DNA of 64,000 nt, taken from assembly GCA_023395255.1 (NCBI GenBank), contig JAEWZN010000018.1, positions 4,865 through 68,864 of the forward strand. Reading direction: 5' to 3'. Each line of letters starts with the position of its first letter. Position 1 is the stretch's first letter. The DNA is from Deferribacteres bacterium (GTDB taxonomy: Bacteria > Chrysiogenota > Deferribacteres > Deferribacterales > Geovibrionaceae). Under the pieces are notes generated by a model. The model made no database searches, was not told where the DNA came from, and saw nothing but the letters and a program-made list of their open reading frames with translations. Of the stretch, positions 8,751-17,779 are shown one piece after another. A program made the translations under genes and the position numbers.

Positions 8751-9703
8751 TACTCCGCGAAAACACCCATGTTGCGGAATTTTTCGTATCTCTGCTCAAA
8801 AACCTGTTTAGGCGAGAGAGACTTAATCTCTTTAAGATGGCGGGCTATCACACCTTTGAGGGTATGAGCCGTCTGGTGATGATTTCTGTGGGCCCCGCCG
8901 AGGGGTTCGTTTACTATTTCATCAATCACTTCAAGCTCTTTGAGATCCTGAGCGGTTAGTTTCAGAGCCTCAGCCGCACGCCCGGCGTAGGAGGCATCCT
9001 TCCAGAGGATAGACGCGCAGCCTTCGGGGCTGATGACTGAATATGTGGAGTGCTCAAGCATGAGAACACGGTTGCCCATAGCTATCGCCAGCGCCCCGCC
9101 TGAGCCGCCTTCACCCGTGATTACGGTAATCATGGGTACTGTAAGCTCAGCCATAACCATAAGGCTTTTGGCTATCGCCTCAGCCTGTCCTCTTTCTTCC
9201 GCCTCTATTCCGGGATAAGCTCCGGGTGTATCAACAAATGTTATTACCGGTCTGCCGAATCTCTCAGCCATATCAAACATCCTCTGCGCCTTGCGGTAGC
9301 CTTCGGGACTTGCCATACCGAAGTTCCTGCGGATGTTCTCCTTTGTGTTGCGCCCCTTCTGGTGGCCTATTACCATCACAGGAGCATCATTAAAATTCGC
9401 CATGCCGCACACTATAGCCTGATCATCCCTGAACAGCCTGTCGCCGTGAAGCTCCAGAAAGTCGGTAAACATAAGCTTGATGAAGTCAAGGGTATAGGGG
9501 CGTTCGGGGTGGCGCGCCACCATAAGCTTCTGTGACGGCGTAAGACGCTGGTATATATTTGCTTTTACTCTCTCAAGCCTTTTCTGGAGAGAGTCCATCT
9601 CCTTCTGCATCTCATTGTCGGAGAGGGAGGACATATTCTTTATTTCGGCTATCTTATTTTCTATCTCAATAATCGGGGCTTCAAAATCCAAGGGCGCTGC
9701 CAT
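8750..9703 (-). CDS. accA: Acetyl-CoA carboxylase carboxyltransferase subunit alpha
   Basis: 317 residues. Alpha half of the carboxyltransferase that moves CO2 from biotin to acetyl-CoA in the first step of fatty acid synthesis. Family motifs: RLTPSQKLMVARHPERPY, LELHGDRLFRDDQAIV, GHQKGRNTKENIRRNFGM, FVDTPGAYPGIEAEERGQ, GEGGSGGALA and SPEGCASILWKD. The start at 9703 has AAGGAAGGTG upstream and matches the family N-terminus; the longer open frame reads into the promoter region. It leads the accA-mutL-miaA-hfq run. accD is not in the window. Confidence 0.95.
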   Translation of the reverse strand: MAAPLDFEAPIIEIENKIAEIKNMSSLSDNEMQKEMDSLQKRLERVKANIYQRLTPSQKLMVARHPERPYTLDFIKLMFTDFLELHGDRLFRDDQAIVCGMANFNDAPVMVIGHQKGRNTKENIRRNFGMASPEGYRKAQRMFDMAERFGRPVITFVDTPGAYPGIEAEERGQAEAIAKSLMVMAELTVPMITVITGEGGSGGALAIAMGNRVLMLEHSTYSVISPEGCASILWKDASYAGRAAEALKLTAQDLKELEVIDEIVNEPLGGAHRNHHQTAHTLKGVIARHLKEIKSLSPKQVFEQRYEKFRNMGVFAE

Positions 9704-9929
9704 TACTACACCTTCCTTAAAATATTGCGGACTGTGCCTGTCCGTATTTGAATTTTTGTATATTTCTTTGCTATGCTGAACCTTTATAACTCCATAACAG
9801 TTCAGCATAAAAAAGATAACTTACATACAAATCAGTTTTGCCTATCCGCAGTATCGACTGTTTATATAAGCGTTAAACCTGACAACTGCAAGACAAATTT
9901 ATCGGGTCATAATTCGCCCCGCAACAAGG

Positions 9930-9962
9930 AAATCCTGCGGAAGTGCTTCTCCCGCAGGATTT
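9930..9962. terminator. Hairpin after the thioredoxin-fold lipoprotein gene
   Basis: The inverted repeat AAATCCTGCGG/CCGCAGGATTT (9930-9940 with 9952-9962) lies 18 bp past the stop of the minus-strand gene at 9980 and before accA. The U-tract is short on both strands, so termination strength is uncertain. Confidence 0.5.
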
Positions 9963-9979
9963 TATATTCAAGGCCTTCT

Positions 9980-10828
9980 CTATTTGAATGTTTCGATGGC
10001 AAGGTCAAACATAGGGGGTTTAAATCCGCCTATAAGCTTGCCATTGAAGTAAAGCGCAGGTGTTCCGCTGACGCCCATAGCCTGTGCGGCCTGCATCTGC
10101 TCAGCGACTTTTCCGACTGTTGCATTGTCATTTACAAGTGCTTTGAAAGCAGCAGCATCAGCAGTTTTAGCAGCAAAGAAATCTATAATTTCCGCATCTG
10201 TTTTCGCATCGAAATCAGGGGTTGTGCTGTAGAGATCATCATAGAAATTGGCGTTCTGAGCCATTCCCGCTTCAAACACTCTCGCGTAAAGCTCTGCTTT
10301 CGGGTGGAAAGCGAGGGGGAAGTGCATAAAGTATATTGCGACATCCTTTCCTGCGAGCTTTTCTTTCAGGTACTCATGTGTCCTTCTGCAGTAGGGGCAC
10401 TGAAAGTCGCTTACTTCTACAATGTAGTTTTTAGCGTCTTTATTGCCGTATGCGAGGGTCAGCTTGCTGAGGTCAATGTTTGCGGGGGGAGTGTTTTTGA
10501 AAACAAGCTTATCTTTAATCCCTGTGCCTGTAGCAACTTCTGTAATGTCGGGAATGATGTATTTTCCATCGGTAAATACATACTGCTCCTGGCTTCTTTC
10601 AGCATCTTTGAACGTAAGCTTAACAAATTTGAGCGCCTCAACACCTTCCACAGGTTCGATAACTTCAACTTCGTAGGTAACATCGTTCATGTTTTTGGAA
10701 GTGAAAAATTTGCCGAGATTTTCCTTCATAACTGCGGAAACGTCCGCCTCAGGCTTCGCGGTTTCCTTCTGTGCGCCGCATGCTGCGAGTGAAACAAGCA
10801 GAAGAACGGCCAAAATGCACTTTTTCAT
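9980..10828 (-). CDS. Thioredoxin-fold (DsbA/DsbC-like) lipoprotein
   Basis: 282 residues. Residues 1-17 are a lipoprotein signal peptide with lipobox LAAC (Cys17), so the protein is anchored in the envelope. An N-terminal domain (about 28-120) resembles the dimerisation part of DsbC-type proteins. The C-terminal thioredoxin fold starts at YIVEVSDFQCPYCRRTHEYL, with active site CPYC, and later has the cis-Pro motif GVSGTPALYFNG. It is likely a thiol oxidase or isomerase acting on periplasmic proteins, perhaps helping cytochrome c or other cysteine-rich proteins; that partner role is inference. The start has an 'aaggagc' site. A GHE hairpin lies about 90 bp upstream. Confidence 0.85.
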   Translation of the reverse strand: MKKCILAVLLLVSLAACGAQKETAKPEADVSAVMKENLGKFFTSKNMNDVTYEVEVIEPVEGVEALKFVKLTFKDAERSQEQYVFTDGKYIIPDITEVATGTGIKDKLVFKNTPPANIDLSKLTLAYGNKDAKNYIVEVSDFQCPYCRRTHEYLKEKLAGKDVAIYFMHFPLAFHPKAELYARVFEAGMAQNANFYDDLYSTTPDFDAKTDAEIIDFFAAKTADAAAFKALVNDNATVGKVAEQMQAAQAMGVSGTPALYFNGKLIGGFKPPMFDLAIETFK

Positions 10829-10917
10829 AATTCAAAGCTCCTTTTAATATAGATTAGTAAAACTAATCCTAAAGACAGCAAAAGTTACCACAGGTTCCGA
10901 AAAAAGTCTAATTAATA

Positions 10918-11105
10918 ACAAAAATCCCGCATCCTGCGGGATTTTTGTACACGCTCGCGGTTTGCAAAGCAAACCTTCGCTACGCACGGCGCATTGTCTT
11001 GCCTTAATAATCCAAAATTTACCATCCATGGAAATTTTGGATACACGCTCGCGGTTTGCAAAGCAAACCTTCGCTACGCACGGCGCAACTCCATCCTTGG
11101 AGTTG
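10918..11105 (-). repeat. GHE element, two tandem copies
   Basis: Read on the minus strand. The copy next to the lipoprotein gene has hairpin A with stem AAAAATCCCGC (10920-10946), loop AGGAT and a following T-run, so it can also work as a terminator for transcription arriving from the glycosyltransferase. The other copy has hairpin A at 11010-11042 (loop ATGGAT), hairpin B GGTTTGC/GCAAACC (11053-11069) and hairpin C CAACTCC/GGAGTTG (11086-11105, loop AAGGAT). The cores are intact in both. This fills most of the 440-bp gap between the two genes. Confidence 0.8.
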
Positions 11106-11124
11106 CCAGAGTCTTTTTTTTTTC

Positions 11125-11212
11125 AGCCACAGGTCACTCTGAGCGAAGCGAAGAGTCTCAGCATATATCAAATAAGAGATTCTTCACTACGTTCAGAATG
11201 ACTGAAACAGAG
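11125..11212. repeat. CATTGCGAAC-type dispersed repeat (CATTCTGA variant)
   Basis: An inverted repeat of 'cactctgagcgaagcgaagagtctc' against 'gagattcttcactacgttcagaatg'. It is the CATTCTGA variant of the repeat family at 176. No gene is seen here. Confidence 0.55.
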
Positions 11213-11270
11213 CATCAAAGGAGAGCGGGGGAGAATTTGCTGCACTACGCACGGCGGGCTTTATCCTGCG

Positions 11271-12356
11271 TCACATCCCCTTTATTATTTCCTCAATCTG
11301 CCGTGCCGATTTCTCCCAGCCGAAGCGCCGGATATTTTCATACCCTTTATTTATCAATCCGGCGCGCAGTTCCGCGGAATTACGCACACTCAGAACCTTT
11401 TCCGCTATATCCGCCGGGTTCAGAGGGTCGCAGTAAACAACGCTCTCCGCGCAGACTTCCCTCAGGCTCGCAGCAGGGGATGAAACAACAGGGCATCCGC
11501 TTGCCTGCGCCTCAAGGGGCGGAATGCCGAAACCTTCATAAAGGGAGGGGAAGACAAATACCGACGCTGCGGCATACACAGAAGGGATGTCCGCATCATC
11601 TATATAGCCGGTGAAAAACACACGGCTTTTCAGGTTTTCAGATCCGTTTACCATAGAAGCCACTGTGGAATCACCCGTGATGAACCCGTCCTTTTTACCC
11701 GCTATGACCAGATTCACACCGTCCATCAGCTCCATAGCCCTCAGCAGCGTGATCAGATTCTTGTTCGGCTTCACATTGCCGACAAAGAGAATGTAGTCAT
11801 CCGGCAGGGAATACTTTTTTATAACATCAGTGTTCCTAGCTCCGCTGAAAAGTTTTTCGTCCACTGCATTGTGGACAACCTTTATCTTTGCCGCATCCGC
11901 AGGACAGTATTTCAGAATCTCCGTTTTAGAAAATTCCGAAACAGTGAGCACAATATCAGACAATGTGACGGCGCGGCGCATGACAAACTTCGCATATCCC
12001 CTCTGCACTGCGGAGAATATGCCGCTTTCCGCCGCCAGATGGTAAGCATCATGCACCGTCACAAGCCTTTTCCCAGCCCGCAGGGGCAGAAGCGGAACAT
12101 TGTAGTGCGGCGACCAGAATACATCACAGCGCGGAACCTTCCTGAAAAGCTCGGCCTGCTCCCTGACAGAATATATCCCTGATGATGTTTCTATAAGCTT
12201 CACTCTGTCTGCCCAAGGGAATGCCCTTATCTCCTCCGGATTGCCGAGAAGGGTTATATCAAATGAATCAATAAGGAACGGCACAATATTTCTTATGTAT
12301 GTCCCGATGCCCGATGCTCTGCACATACGGAAATCAACTGCGAGAACGGTTTTCAT
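11271..12356 (-). CDS. Glycosyltransferase, GT4 family
   Basis: 361 residues, GT-B fold. N-terminal acceptor half: AVDFRMCRASGIGTYIRN with the Gly-rich turn, and VTVHDAYHL. C-terminal nucleotide-sugar half: ILFVGNVKPNKNLITLLRAM, VFFTGYIDDADIPSVYAAAS and the GT4 signature PSLYEGFGIPPLEAQASGCP with the two catalytic-site glutamates. It probably adds a sugar to a lipopolysaccharide core or other surface glycan. The donor and acceptor cannot be read from sequence. It stands alone, divergent from ileS, with no other glycan genes nearby. Confidence 0.87.
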   Translation of the reverse strand: MKTVLAVDFRMCRASGIGTYIRNIVPFLIDSFDITLLGNPEEIRAFPWADRVKLIETSSGIYSVREQAELFRKVPRCDVFWSPHYNVPLLPLRAGKRLVTVHDAYHLAAESGIFSAVQRGYAKFVMRRAVTLSDIVLTVSEFSKTEILKYCPADAAKIKVVHNAVDEKLFSGARNTDVIKKYSLPDDYILFVGNVKPNKNLITLLRAMELMDGVNLVIAGKKDGFITGDSTVASMVNGSENLKSRVFFTGYIDDADIPSVYAAASVFVFPSLYEGFGIPPLEAQASGCPVVSSPAASLREVCAESVVYCDPLNPADIAEKVLSVRNSAELRAGLINKGYENIRRFGWEKSARQIEEIIKGM

Positions 12357-12485
12357 ATAATTTAAAAACTCCGTGAGCTTTCTGAGGGGGTATTATCACA
12401 CATTTCTTCCAATCTTTATACCCGTTTGTGTTTTATCTGCCATAATAAAACAGCCGTCTGACAACGCCAAAACACCATCCCTCTC

Positions 12486-12514
12486 TTGATTAATGCTCTT
12501 TTTAGTGATATGTA
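12486..12514 (+). promoter_or_regulatory. Possible sigma70-type promoter for ileS
   Basis: TTGATT, 17 bp, TATGTA, about 40 bp before the ileS start. It lies in the divergent gap between the glycosyltransferase and ileS. No T-box or other leader structure is seen upstream of ileS. Confidence 0.35.
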
Positions 12515-12552
12515 TTTTCTCCCCCAATAAATCATAAAGGAGTGCTGTCGCG

Positions 12553-15354
12553 ATGGATTACAAAAGCACGCTGAATCTCCCGGAAACCGGATTTCCCATG
12601 AAAGCCAACCTCTCCGTGAGAGAGCCGGAACGCATAAAAAAATGGGACGAAGAGAACGCATATTCCAAAATAATGAAAAAAAGGGAAAACTGCGAAAAAT
12701 ACATTCTCCATGACGGCCCTCCATATGCAAACGGCCATATCCACATCGGACACGCACTGAACAAAATTCTTAAAGATTTCGTGGTGAAGGTAAAATCATT
12801 TGAAGGCCGTCAGGCGCCCTACATCCCCGGATGGGACTGCCACGGTCTGCCCATTGAACATCAGGTGGACAAAAAGCTCGGCAGCAAGAAGCATGAGCTC
12901 TCAAAATCTCAGATAAGAAAGCTCTGCCGTGAATACGCAACAGAGTTCATAAACATACAGAGGGAAGAGTTCAAGCGTCTCGGCGGTTTCGGCGACTGGG
13001 ACAACCCTTACATAACCATGGATCATGTTTACGAAGCCAAAACCCTTGAGGAGCTTTACAGATTCTTCAACAACGGCGGAGTTTACAAAGGTTCAAAGCC
13101 CGTTTACTGGTGTACAAGCTGCGTTACAGCCCTCGCCGAGGCGGAGGTGGAGTACGATAACCACACATCACACTCCATATATGTCAAATTCCCCGTCCGT
13201 GACGCTGACAAGGCAAAGCTCGGACTTGCGGCATCAGATAAGGTGTCATCCGTAATCTGGACAACCACGCCATGGACACTCCCCGCGAACCTTGCCGTCT
13301 GCGTTCATCCCGATTTTGTTTACGCTCTCGTAAAAGTCACTGAGGCGGATAATAAAAATCTCGACGGCGAATACATAGTCGTTGCTGAAGAGCTTCTTGA
13401 AAAGCTTCTCGGCGAGTTTAAAATAACCGCTTACGAAAAAACGGCAACCTTCAAAGGGGCGGATCTCGAAGGTATAAAAAACAAGCACCCCTTCTATGAC
13501 AGGGATTCAGCAATAATACTCGGCGTTCACGTAACCCTCGAAGCGGGCACGGGACTTGTCCACACAGCCCCCGGCCACGGTCAGGAGGACTATGTTGTCG
13601 GTCTCAGATACGGCCTTGAGGTGCTTAACCCTGTGGACGATTACGGCGTGTTTAAAAAGGACACGGAAATATTCGCAGGAGAGCACATAAACAAAGCCAA
13701 CCCCAAGATAGTTGAACTCCTTGATGAAACCGGCGTTCTCCTCTCCCACGGGAAAATAGAGCACTCCTACCCCCACTGCTGGCGCTGCAAAAACCCCGTA
13801 ATATTCCGCGCCACCCCACAGTGGTTTATATCCATGGAAACCAATGACCTGCGCAAAAAGGCGCTGGACGAGATAAAAAGGGTTCAGTGGGTTCCCGCAT
13901 GGGGACAGAACAGAATCAACGCTATGATAGAGCACAGACCGGACTGGTGCATCAGCCGCCAGAGGACATGGGGCGTACCCATAGCCGTTTTCACCTGCCA
14001 AGACTGCGATGAGGTATATATACCTAAGGATGTTCAGGAAAAAGTTCTCACCTCTTTCCGTGAGCACGGCGCGGACGCATGGTTCGACATGGAAGCCGAA
14101 GAGTTTATCGGCAAGGATGCCAAATGCCCGAAATGCGGCGGCGCAAGGCTGAAAAAAGAGACGGACATCCTTGATGTATGGTTCGATTCCGGCGTTTCTC
14201 ACTCCGCCGTGTGCGAGGAGAGAAAAGAGCTCGGCTGGCCTGTGAACATGTACCTTGAAGGGAGCGACCAGCACAGGGGCTGGTTCCACAGCACACTCCT
14301 TGAGTCAGTCGGCACAAGGGGAAGAGCACCGTATGACGAGATACTCACCCACGGCTTTGTTGTGGACGGCAAAGGGCGCAAAATGTCCAAATCTTCCGGC
14401 AATGTTGTGGCTCCTGATGAAATTATAAAGAAATACGGCGCAGAGGTTCTCCGCCTCTGGGTTTCCGCGGAAGACTACTCGGAAGACATAAGAATCTCCG
14501 ATGACATAATAAGCCGCCTTGTGGAATCCTACAGGAAGATCCGCAACACGGCCAGATACCTCCTCGGCGTAATATCCGACTTCAACCCCGATACAGACGC
14601 AGTTGAATACGATAAGCTGCTTGATCTGGACAAATATGCCCTGATCCGCTGGCAGGCTGTGAAGGAGCGCATCTACAACGCATACGACAGATACCAGTTC
14701 CACGTGTTTTACCACACGTTCCTGAACTTCTGCATAAACGACCTCAGCTCCTTCTATCTTGATATAATAAAGGACAGGGTTTACGCATACAGAAAGGATT
14801 CGCACCAGCGCAGATCAGCGCAGACAGCGCTTTTCACCATAACAAGAGAGATGAGCATAGTAATGGCTCCCATTCTCTCCTTCACTGCGGACGAGATATG
14901 GGAGTTCATCCCCGGCTGGAGCGGCAAAAGCGAACTTGTTTTCGAGGAACTTTTCCCCAAGGTTCTCCCTCTGAAAGATGAAAAACTTGAAGCGAAATGG
15001 AACAGAATCATAGAGATCAGAAGAGAAGTCAACAAAGCCCTTGAACTTGCCAGAACGGAAAAAGTTATAGGGCATTCTCTCGGTGCGAAGGTTATCGTCG
15101 GACTCTCAGAAGCCGACAGAGAAATCATGGCAGCAGATGAGGGGATAGAGAAAATCTTCATAGTCTCAGAACTTGAGCTTACAGACATAAACACCCTTGA
15201 AGGTGCTTACACCTCCGAGGACAAAACTGTGAAGGTAATAGCAAGCGCATCCGCAAACCAGAAGTGCGAGAGATGCTGGTGTCAGGTTCCCACAGTGGGG
15301 GCTGACCCCGCTCACCCGACAATCTGCTCAAGATGCGCCGAGGCGATAAGCTGA
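12553..15354 (+). CDS. ileS: Isoleucine--tRNA ligase
   Basis: 933 residues, full length. Class I synthetase that charges tRNA-Ile and edits Val. HIGH signature at PPYANGHIHIGHALNK (about residue 57), CP1 editing domain in the middle with TTPWTLPANLA, and DQHRGWFHSTLLE followed by the KMSKS signature (GRKMSKSSGN). The C-terminus keeps the zinc-binding CERCW...CSRC knuckle, which marks the bacterial type. An AAAGGAG site lies 10 bp before the ATG. lspA starts one base after its stop. Confidence 0.97.
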   Translation: MDYKSTLNLPETGFPMKANLSVREPERIKKWDEENAYSKIMKKRENCEKYILHDGPPYANGHIHIGHALNKILKDFVVKVKSFEGRQAPYIPGWDCHGLPIEHQVDKKLGSKKHELSKSQIRKLCREYATEFINIQREEFKRLGGFGDWDNPYITMDHVYEAKTLEELYRFFNNGGVYKGSKPVYWCTSCVTALAEAEVEYDNHTSHSIYVKFPVRDADKAKLGLAASDKVSSVIWTTTPWTLPANLAVCVHPDFVYALVKVTEADNKNLDGEYIVVAEELLEKLLGEFKITAYEKTATFKGADLEGIKNKHPFYDRDSAIILGVHVTLEAGTGLVHTAPGHGQEDYVVGLRYGLEVLNPVDDYGVFKKDTEIFAGEHINKANPKIVELLDETGVLLSHGKIEHSYPHCWRCKNPVIFRATPQWFISMETNDLRKKALDEIKRVQWVPAWGQNRINAMIEHRPDWCISRQRTWGVPIAVFTCQDCDEVYIPKDVQEKVLTSFREHGADAWFDMEAEEFIGKDAKCPKCGGARLKKETDILDVWFDSGVSHSAVCEERKELGWPVNMYLEGSDQHRGWFHSTLLESVGTRGRAPYDEILTHGFVVDGKGRKMSKSSGNVVAPDEIIKKYGAEVLRLWVSAEDYSEDIRISDDIISRLVESYRKIRNTARYLLGVISDFNPDTDAVEYDKLLDLDKYALIRWQAVKERIYNAYDRYQFHVFYHTFLNFCINDLSSFYLDIIKDRVYAYRKDSHQRRSAQTALFTITREMSIVMAPILSFTADEIWEFIPGWSGKSELVFEELFPKVLPLKDEKLEAKWNRIIEIRREVNKALELARTEKVIGHSLGAKVIVGLSEADREIMAADEGIEKIFIVSELELTDINTLEGAYTSEDKTVKVIASASANQKCERCWCQVPTVGADPAHPTICSRCAEAIS

Positions 15355-15355
15355 T

Positions 15356-15832
15356 ATGAAAAAAGTCCTTATCCCTCTTTTCGCCGTCCTGCTCATTGTT
15401 GATCAGGCTACGAAGATCATAGTCAAAAACACGTTCATGCTCCATGAAACCCGTGAGGTCATACCCGGATTCTTCAACCTGACCTACATACTGAATCCGG
15501 GCGCAGCTTTCGGTTTTCTGGCTAAAATGAACGAAAGCTACCGTCAGCTTTTCTTTGTTCTGGTTACTCTCATAGCGATAGCCGCTGTGGCTTATCTGCT
15601 TTACAAAGAGCACGAGATGAAGCTGAGGGCGTTCTCTTACACGCTTATTATTGCCGGAGCGGTCGGCAATTTTATAGATAGGGTTTACATCGGAAAAGTG
15701 GTGGATTTTCTGGATTTTTATGTATCAGATTACCACTGGCCTGCCTTCAACGTGGCGGACAGTGCTATATCCGTAGGGGTCTGCTTGCTTATGCTTGACC
15801 TTTTTCTTCATAAAAGGAGTGAGAAGAAATGA
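15356..15832 (+). CDS. lspA: Lipoprotein signal peptidase LspA
   Basis: 158 residues, four membrane spans. Removes the signal peptide of prolipoproteins in the inner membrane after lipid attachment. Family motifs: VDQATK near the start, NLTYILNPGAAFGF, the first catalytic Asp in GAVGNFIDRV and the second in FNVADSAIS. It follows ileS as in many bacteria. The stop overlaps the purH start (ATGA, 15829-15832). Confidence 0.95.
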   Translation: MKKVLIPLFAVLLIVDQATKIIVKNTFMLHETREVIPGFFNLTYILNPGAAFGFLAKMNESYRQLFFVLVTLIAIAAVAYLLYKEHEMKLRAFSYTLIIAGAVGNFIDRVYIGKVVDFLDFYVSDYHWPAFNVADSAISVGVCLLMLDLFLHKRSEKK

Positions 15833-17382
15833 TAGTAAAACCTGAAAGAGCGCTGATCAGCGTTTCCAAGAAAGAAGGCGTAGCCGAATTCGCAAAAGAG
15901 CTTGCCGCAAGAGGGGTTGAAATAATCTCCACAGGCGGGACAGCCAAACTTCTGAAAGAAAGCGGAATCAGAATCACCGAAATAGGTGAGTTCACCGGAT
16001 TTCCCGAAATGCTGGACGGCAGGGTAAAAACCCTTCACCCCAGAGTGCACGGCGGCATCCTTAACGTCCGTGACGATGCGGAACACCAGAAAACCATGAA
16101 GGAGCACGGTCTCAAAAACATTGATATTGTTGCCGTCAACCTTTACCCTTTTGAGGAAACTGTCTGTAAAGCTGGCGTAAGCCTTGACGAAATAATCGAA
16201 AACATAGACATAGGCGGCCCGTCCATGGTGAGAAGCGCCGCTAAAAACCACAAGTTCGTCACCATCATAGTGGACGGAGCGGATTACAAACGCGTTATAG
16301 CCGAAATGGACGCACAGGGCGGAACCACCCTTGAAACCAGACGCGATCTGGCAAGAAAGGCATACGGACACACTGCGCTGTATGACAGCATCATCGCAGG
16401 TTTCTTCAACAACCTGCTGGGTGTTAAGTTCCCCGATGAATACACCCTCCCCGCGCGCAAGAAACAGGGTATGCGCTACGGCGAAAACCCTCATCAGGAC
16501 TCAGCTTTCTACGTTCAGCCCCTTATTAAGGAGCCGGGCGTTTCCACCGGGGTTCAGCTCCACGGAAAAGAGCTTTCCTTCAATAACATAGTAGACATCA
16601 GCGCCGCTGCTGAGATCATTAAGGACTTCTGCGGAGAACCGGCTATCACAATCATAAAACACACCAACCCCTGCGGCACAGCCACAGGCTCAACCCTCCT
16701 TGAGGCTTACGAGCGCGCCCTTGAGTGCGACCCCGTGAGCGCATTCGGCGGCATAGTCGGCGCTAACAGGGAGGTGGACAAGACCACTGCGGAAAAACTC
16801 GCCGAGCTTTTCCTTGAGGTCATAGTCGCACCCTCCTTCAGCAAAGAGGCAAAAGAGATCCTTGAACAGAAAAAGAACCTCCGCCTCATAGAGATAGGCG
16901 ATCTCTCCGGCGCGAGGGACAACGAGCTTGATGTTAAAAAGGTCACAGGTGGCGTTCTGCTTCAGGACAGAGACCTTCACTCCTTTGACGACATAGCCGC
17001 CCTCCCCTCACCCTCCAAACGCAAACCCACCGAAGGCGAGCTTAAGGCCATGGCTTTTTCGTGGAAAGTTGCTAAACACGTTAAATCAAACGCGATAATA
17101 TACGCCAACGAATATCAGTCCATAGGTGTGGGCGCAGGGCAGATGAGCCGTGTTGACTCCGCCAGAATAGCCGCTTTCAAGGCTAAAAAACCCCTTCAGG
17201 GATGCGTAATGGCAAGCGATGCGTTCTTCCCCTTCCGCGACAGCGTGGATCAGGCGGCAGAACAGGGCATAACTGCCATAATCTCCCCCGGCGGCTCAAT
17301 CAGAGATGAGGAAGTCATTCAGGCTGCGGATGAGCACGGCATAGCCATGATCTTCACCGGCATCCGTCACTTTAAACATTAA
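15829..17382 (+). CDS. purH: Bifunctional AICAR formyltransferase/IMP cyclohydrolase
   Basis: 517 residues. Catalyses the last two steps to IMP. The N-terminal IMP cyclohydrolase domain (about 1-195) starts with RALISVSKKEGVAEFAKEL and has STGGTAKLL, DGRVKTLHPRVHGGIL and VAVNLYPFE. The C-terminal formyltransferase has RYGENPHQ, IIKHTNPCG, AFGGIVGANREVD and the end block DAFFPFRDSVDQAAEQGITA. It is joined to ileS-lspA by a 4-bp overlap. The other window purine genes, purD and purE, follow after a 400-bp repeat-filled gap. Confidence 0.96.
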   Translation: MIVKPERALISVSKKEGVAEFAKELAARGVEIISTGGTAKLLKESGIRITEIGEFTGFPEMLDGRVKTLHPRVHGGILNVRDDAEHQKTMKEHGLKNIDIVAVNLYPFEETVCKAGVSLDEIIENIDIGGPSMVRSAAKNHKFVTIIVDGADYKRVIAEMDAQGGTTLETRRDLARKAYGHTALYDSIIAGFFNNLLGVKFPDEYTLPARKKQGMRYGENPHQDSAFYVQPLIKEPGVSTGVQLHGKELSFNNIVDISAAAEIIKDFCGEPAITIIKHTNPCGTATGSTLLEAYERALECDPVSAFGGIVGANREVDKTTAEKLAELFLEVIVAPSFSKEAKEILEQKKNLRLIEIGDLSGARDNELDVKKVTGGVLLQDRDLHSFDDIAALPSPSKRKPTEGELKAMAFSWKVAKHVKSNAIIYANEYQSIGVGAGQMSRVDSARIAAFKAKKPLQGCVMASDAFFPFRDSVDQAAEQGITAIISPGGSIRDEEVIQAADEHGIAMIFTGIRHFKH

Positions 17383-17417
17383 AATTGGCGGCAAGCAGGA
17401 AAACAAACTTAAGTTCA

Positions 17418-17510
17418 CCTACAAAATCCCCCTCTATCCCCCTTTAAAAAAGGGGGAAGCAGATAAGAACACCCCTCTTTCATAAAGAGGGGCAGGGGGA
17501 GATTTTAATG
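17418..17510. repeat. CCCCCTTT-type dispersed inverted repeat
   Basis: Two nested inverted repeats: 'tccccctttaaaaaaggggga' and 'cccctctttcataaagagggg', flanked by 'aatccccctc' and 'gaggggga...gattt' arms. It may stop transcription after purH. Same family as 268-363. Confidence 0.55.
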
Positions 17511-17577
17511 AATAAATCACACATTGCCTGACCGCGAATGCGTGAGCAGCAAACTGACTGGACGACGTATTACAGTG

Positions 17578-17660
17578 TCACTGCGAGAAGCGAAAGGGCG
17601 CGAGTCTCTGAAATATACAGAGAGATTGCTTCACCCTTTCAGGGTTCGCAATGACGCATT
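17578..17660. repeat. CATTGCGAAC-type dispersed repeat
   Basis: The inverted repeat 'gtcactgcgagaagcgaaag...gagtctct' against 'agagattgcttcacccttt...gttcgcaatgac'. It is a full-length copy of the family at 176. Confidence 0.6.
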
Positions 17661-17661
17661 A

Positions 17662-17753
17662 CAATTCCATGGATGGAATTGCGCCGTGCGAAGTGAAGCC
17701 GAACCGAGTTCGGCGCGAATGTGTGAGCAGCAGGACAGGATGTACCTGCCTGC
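17662..17753 (+). repeat. GHE element, complete copy in front of purD
   Basis: Hairpin C CAATTCC/GGAATTG (17662-17681, loop ATGGAT), core, hairpin B GCCGAA/TTCGGC (17698-17714), core, hairpin A GCAGCAGG/CCTGC+CTGC (17727-17753, loop ACAGGATGTA). It is in the sense orientation, and hairpin A ends 26 bp before the purD start. If purD is transcribed from upstream, the GGA loops are in its 5' leader; a second GGA lies in the purD ribosome site. Confidence 0.8.
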
Positions 17754-17779
17754 GAACTATCATCAGATAAGGATTAGCA

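Noticed and set aside
9773..10792. A long plus-strand frame of 339 codons
   Set aside because: It lies opposite the thioredoxin-fold lipoprotein gene; no known domain, no ribosome site, odd composition.
12360..12552. A T-box leader in front of ileS
   Set aside because: No specifier loop, T-box motif or terminator pair is seen in the 195-bp gap.
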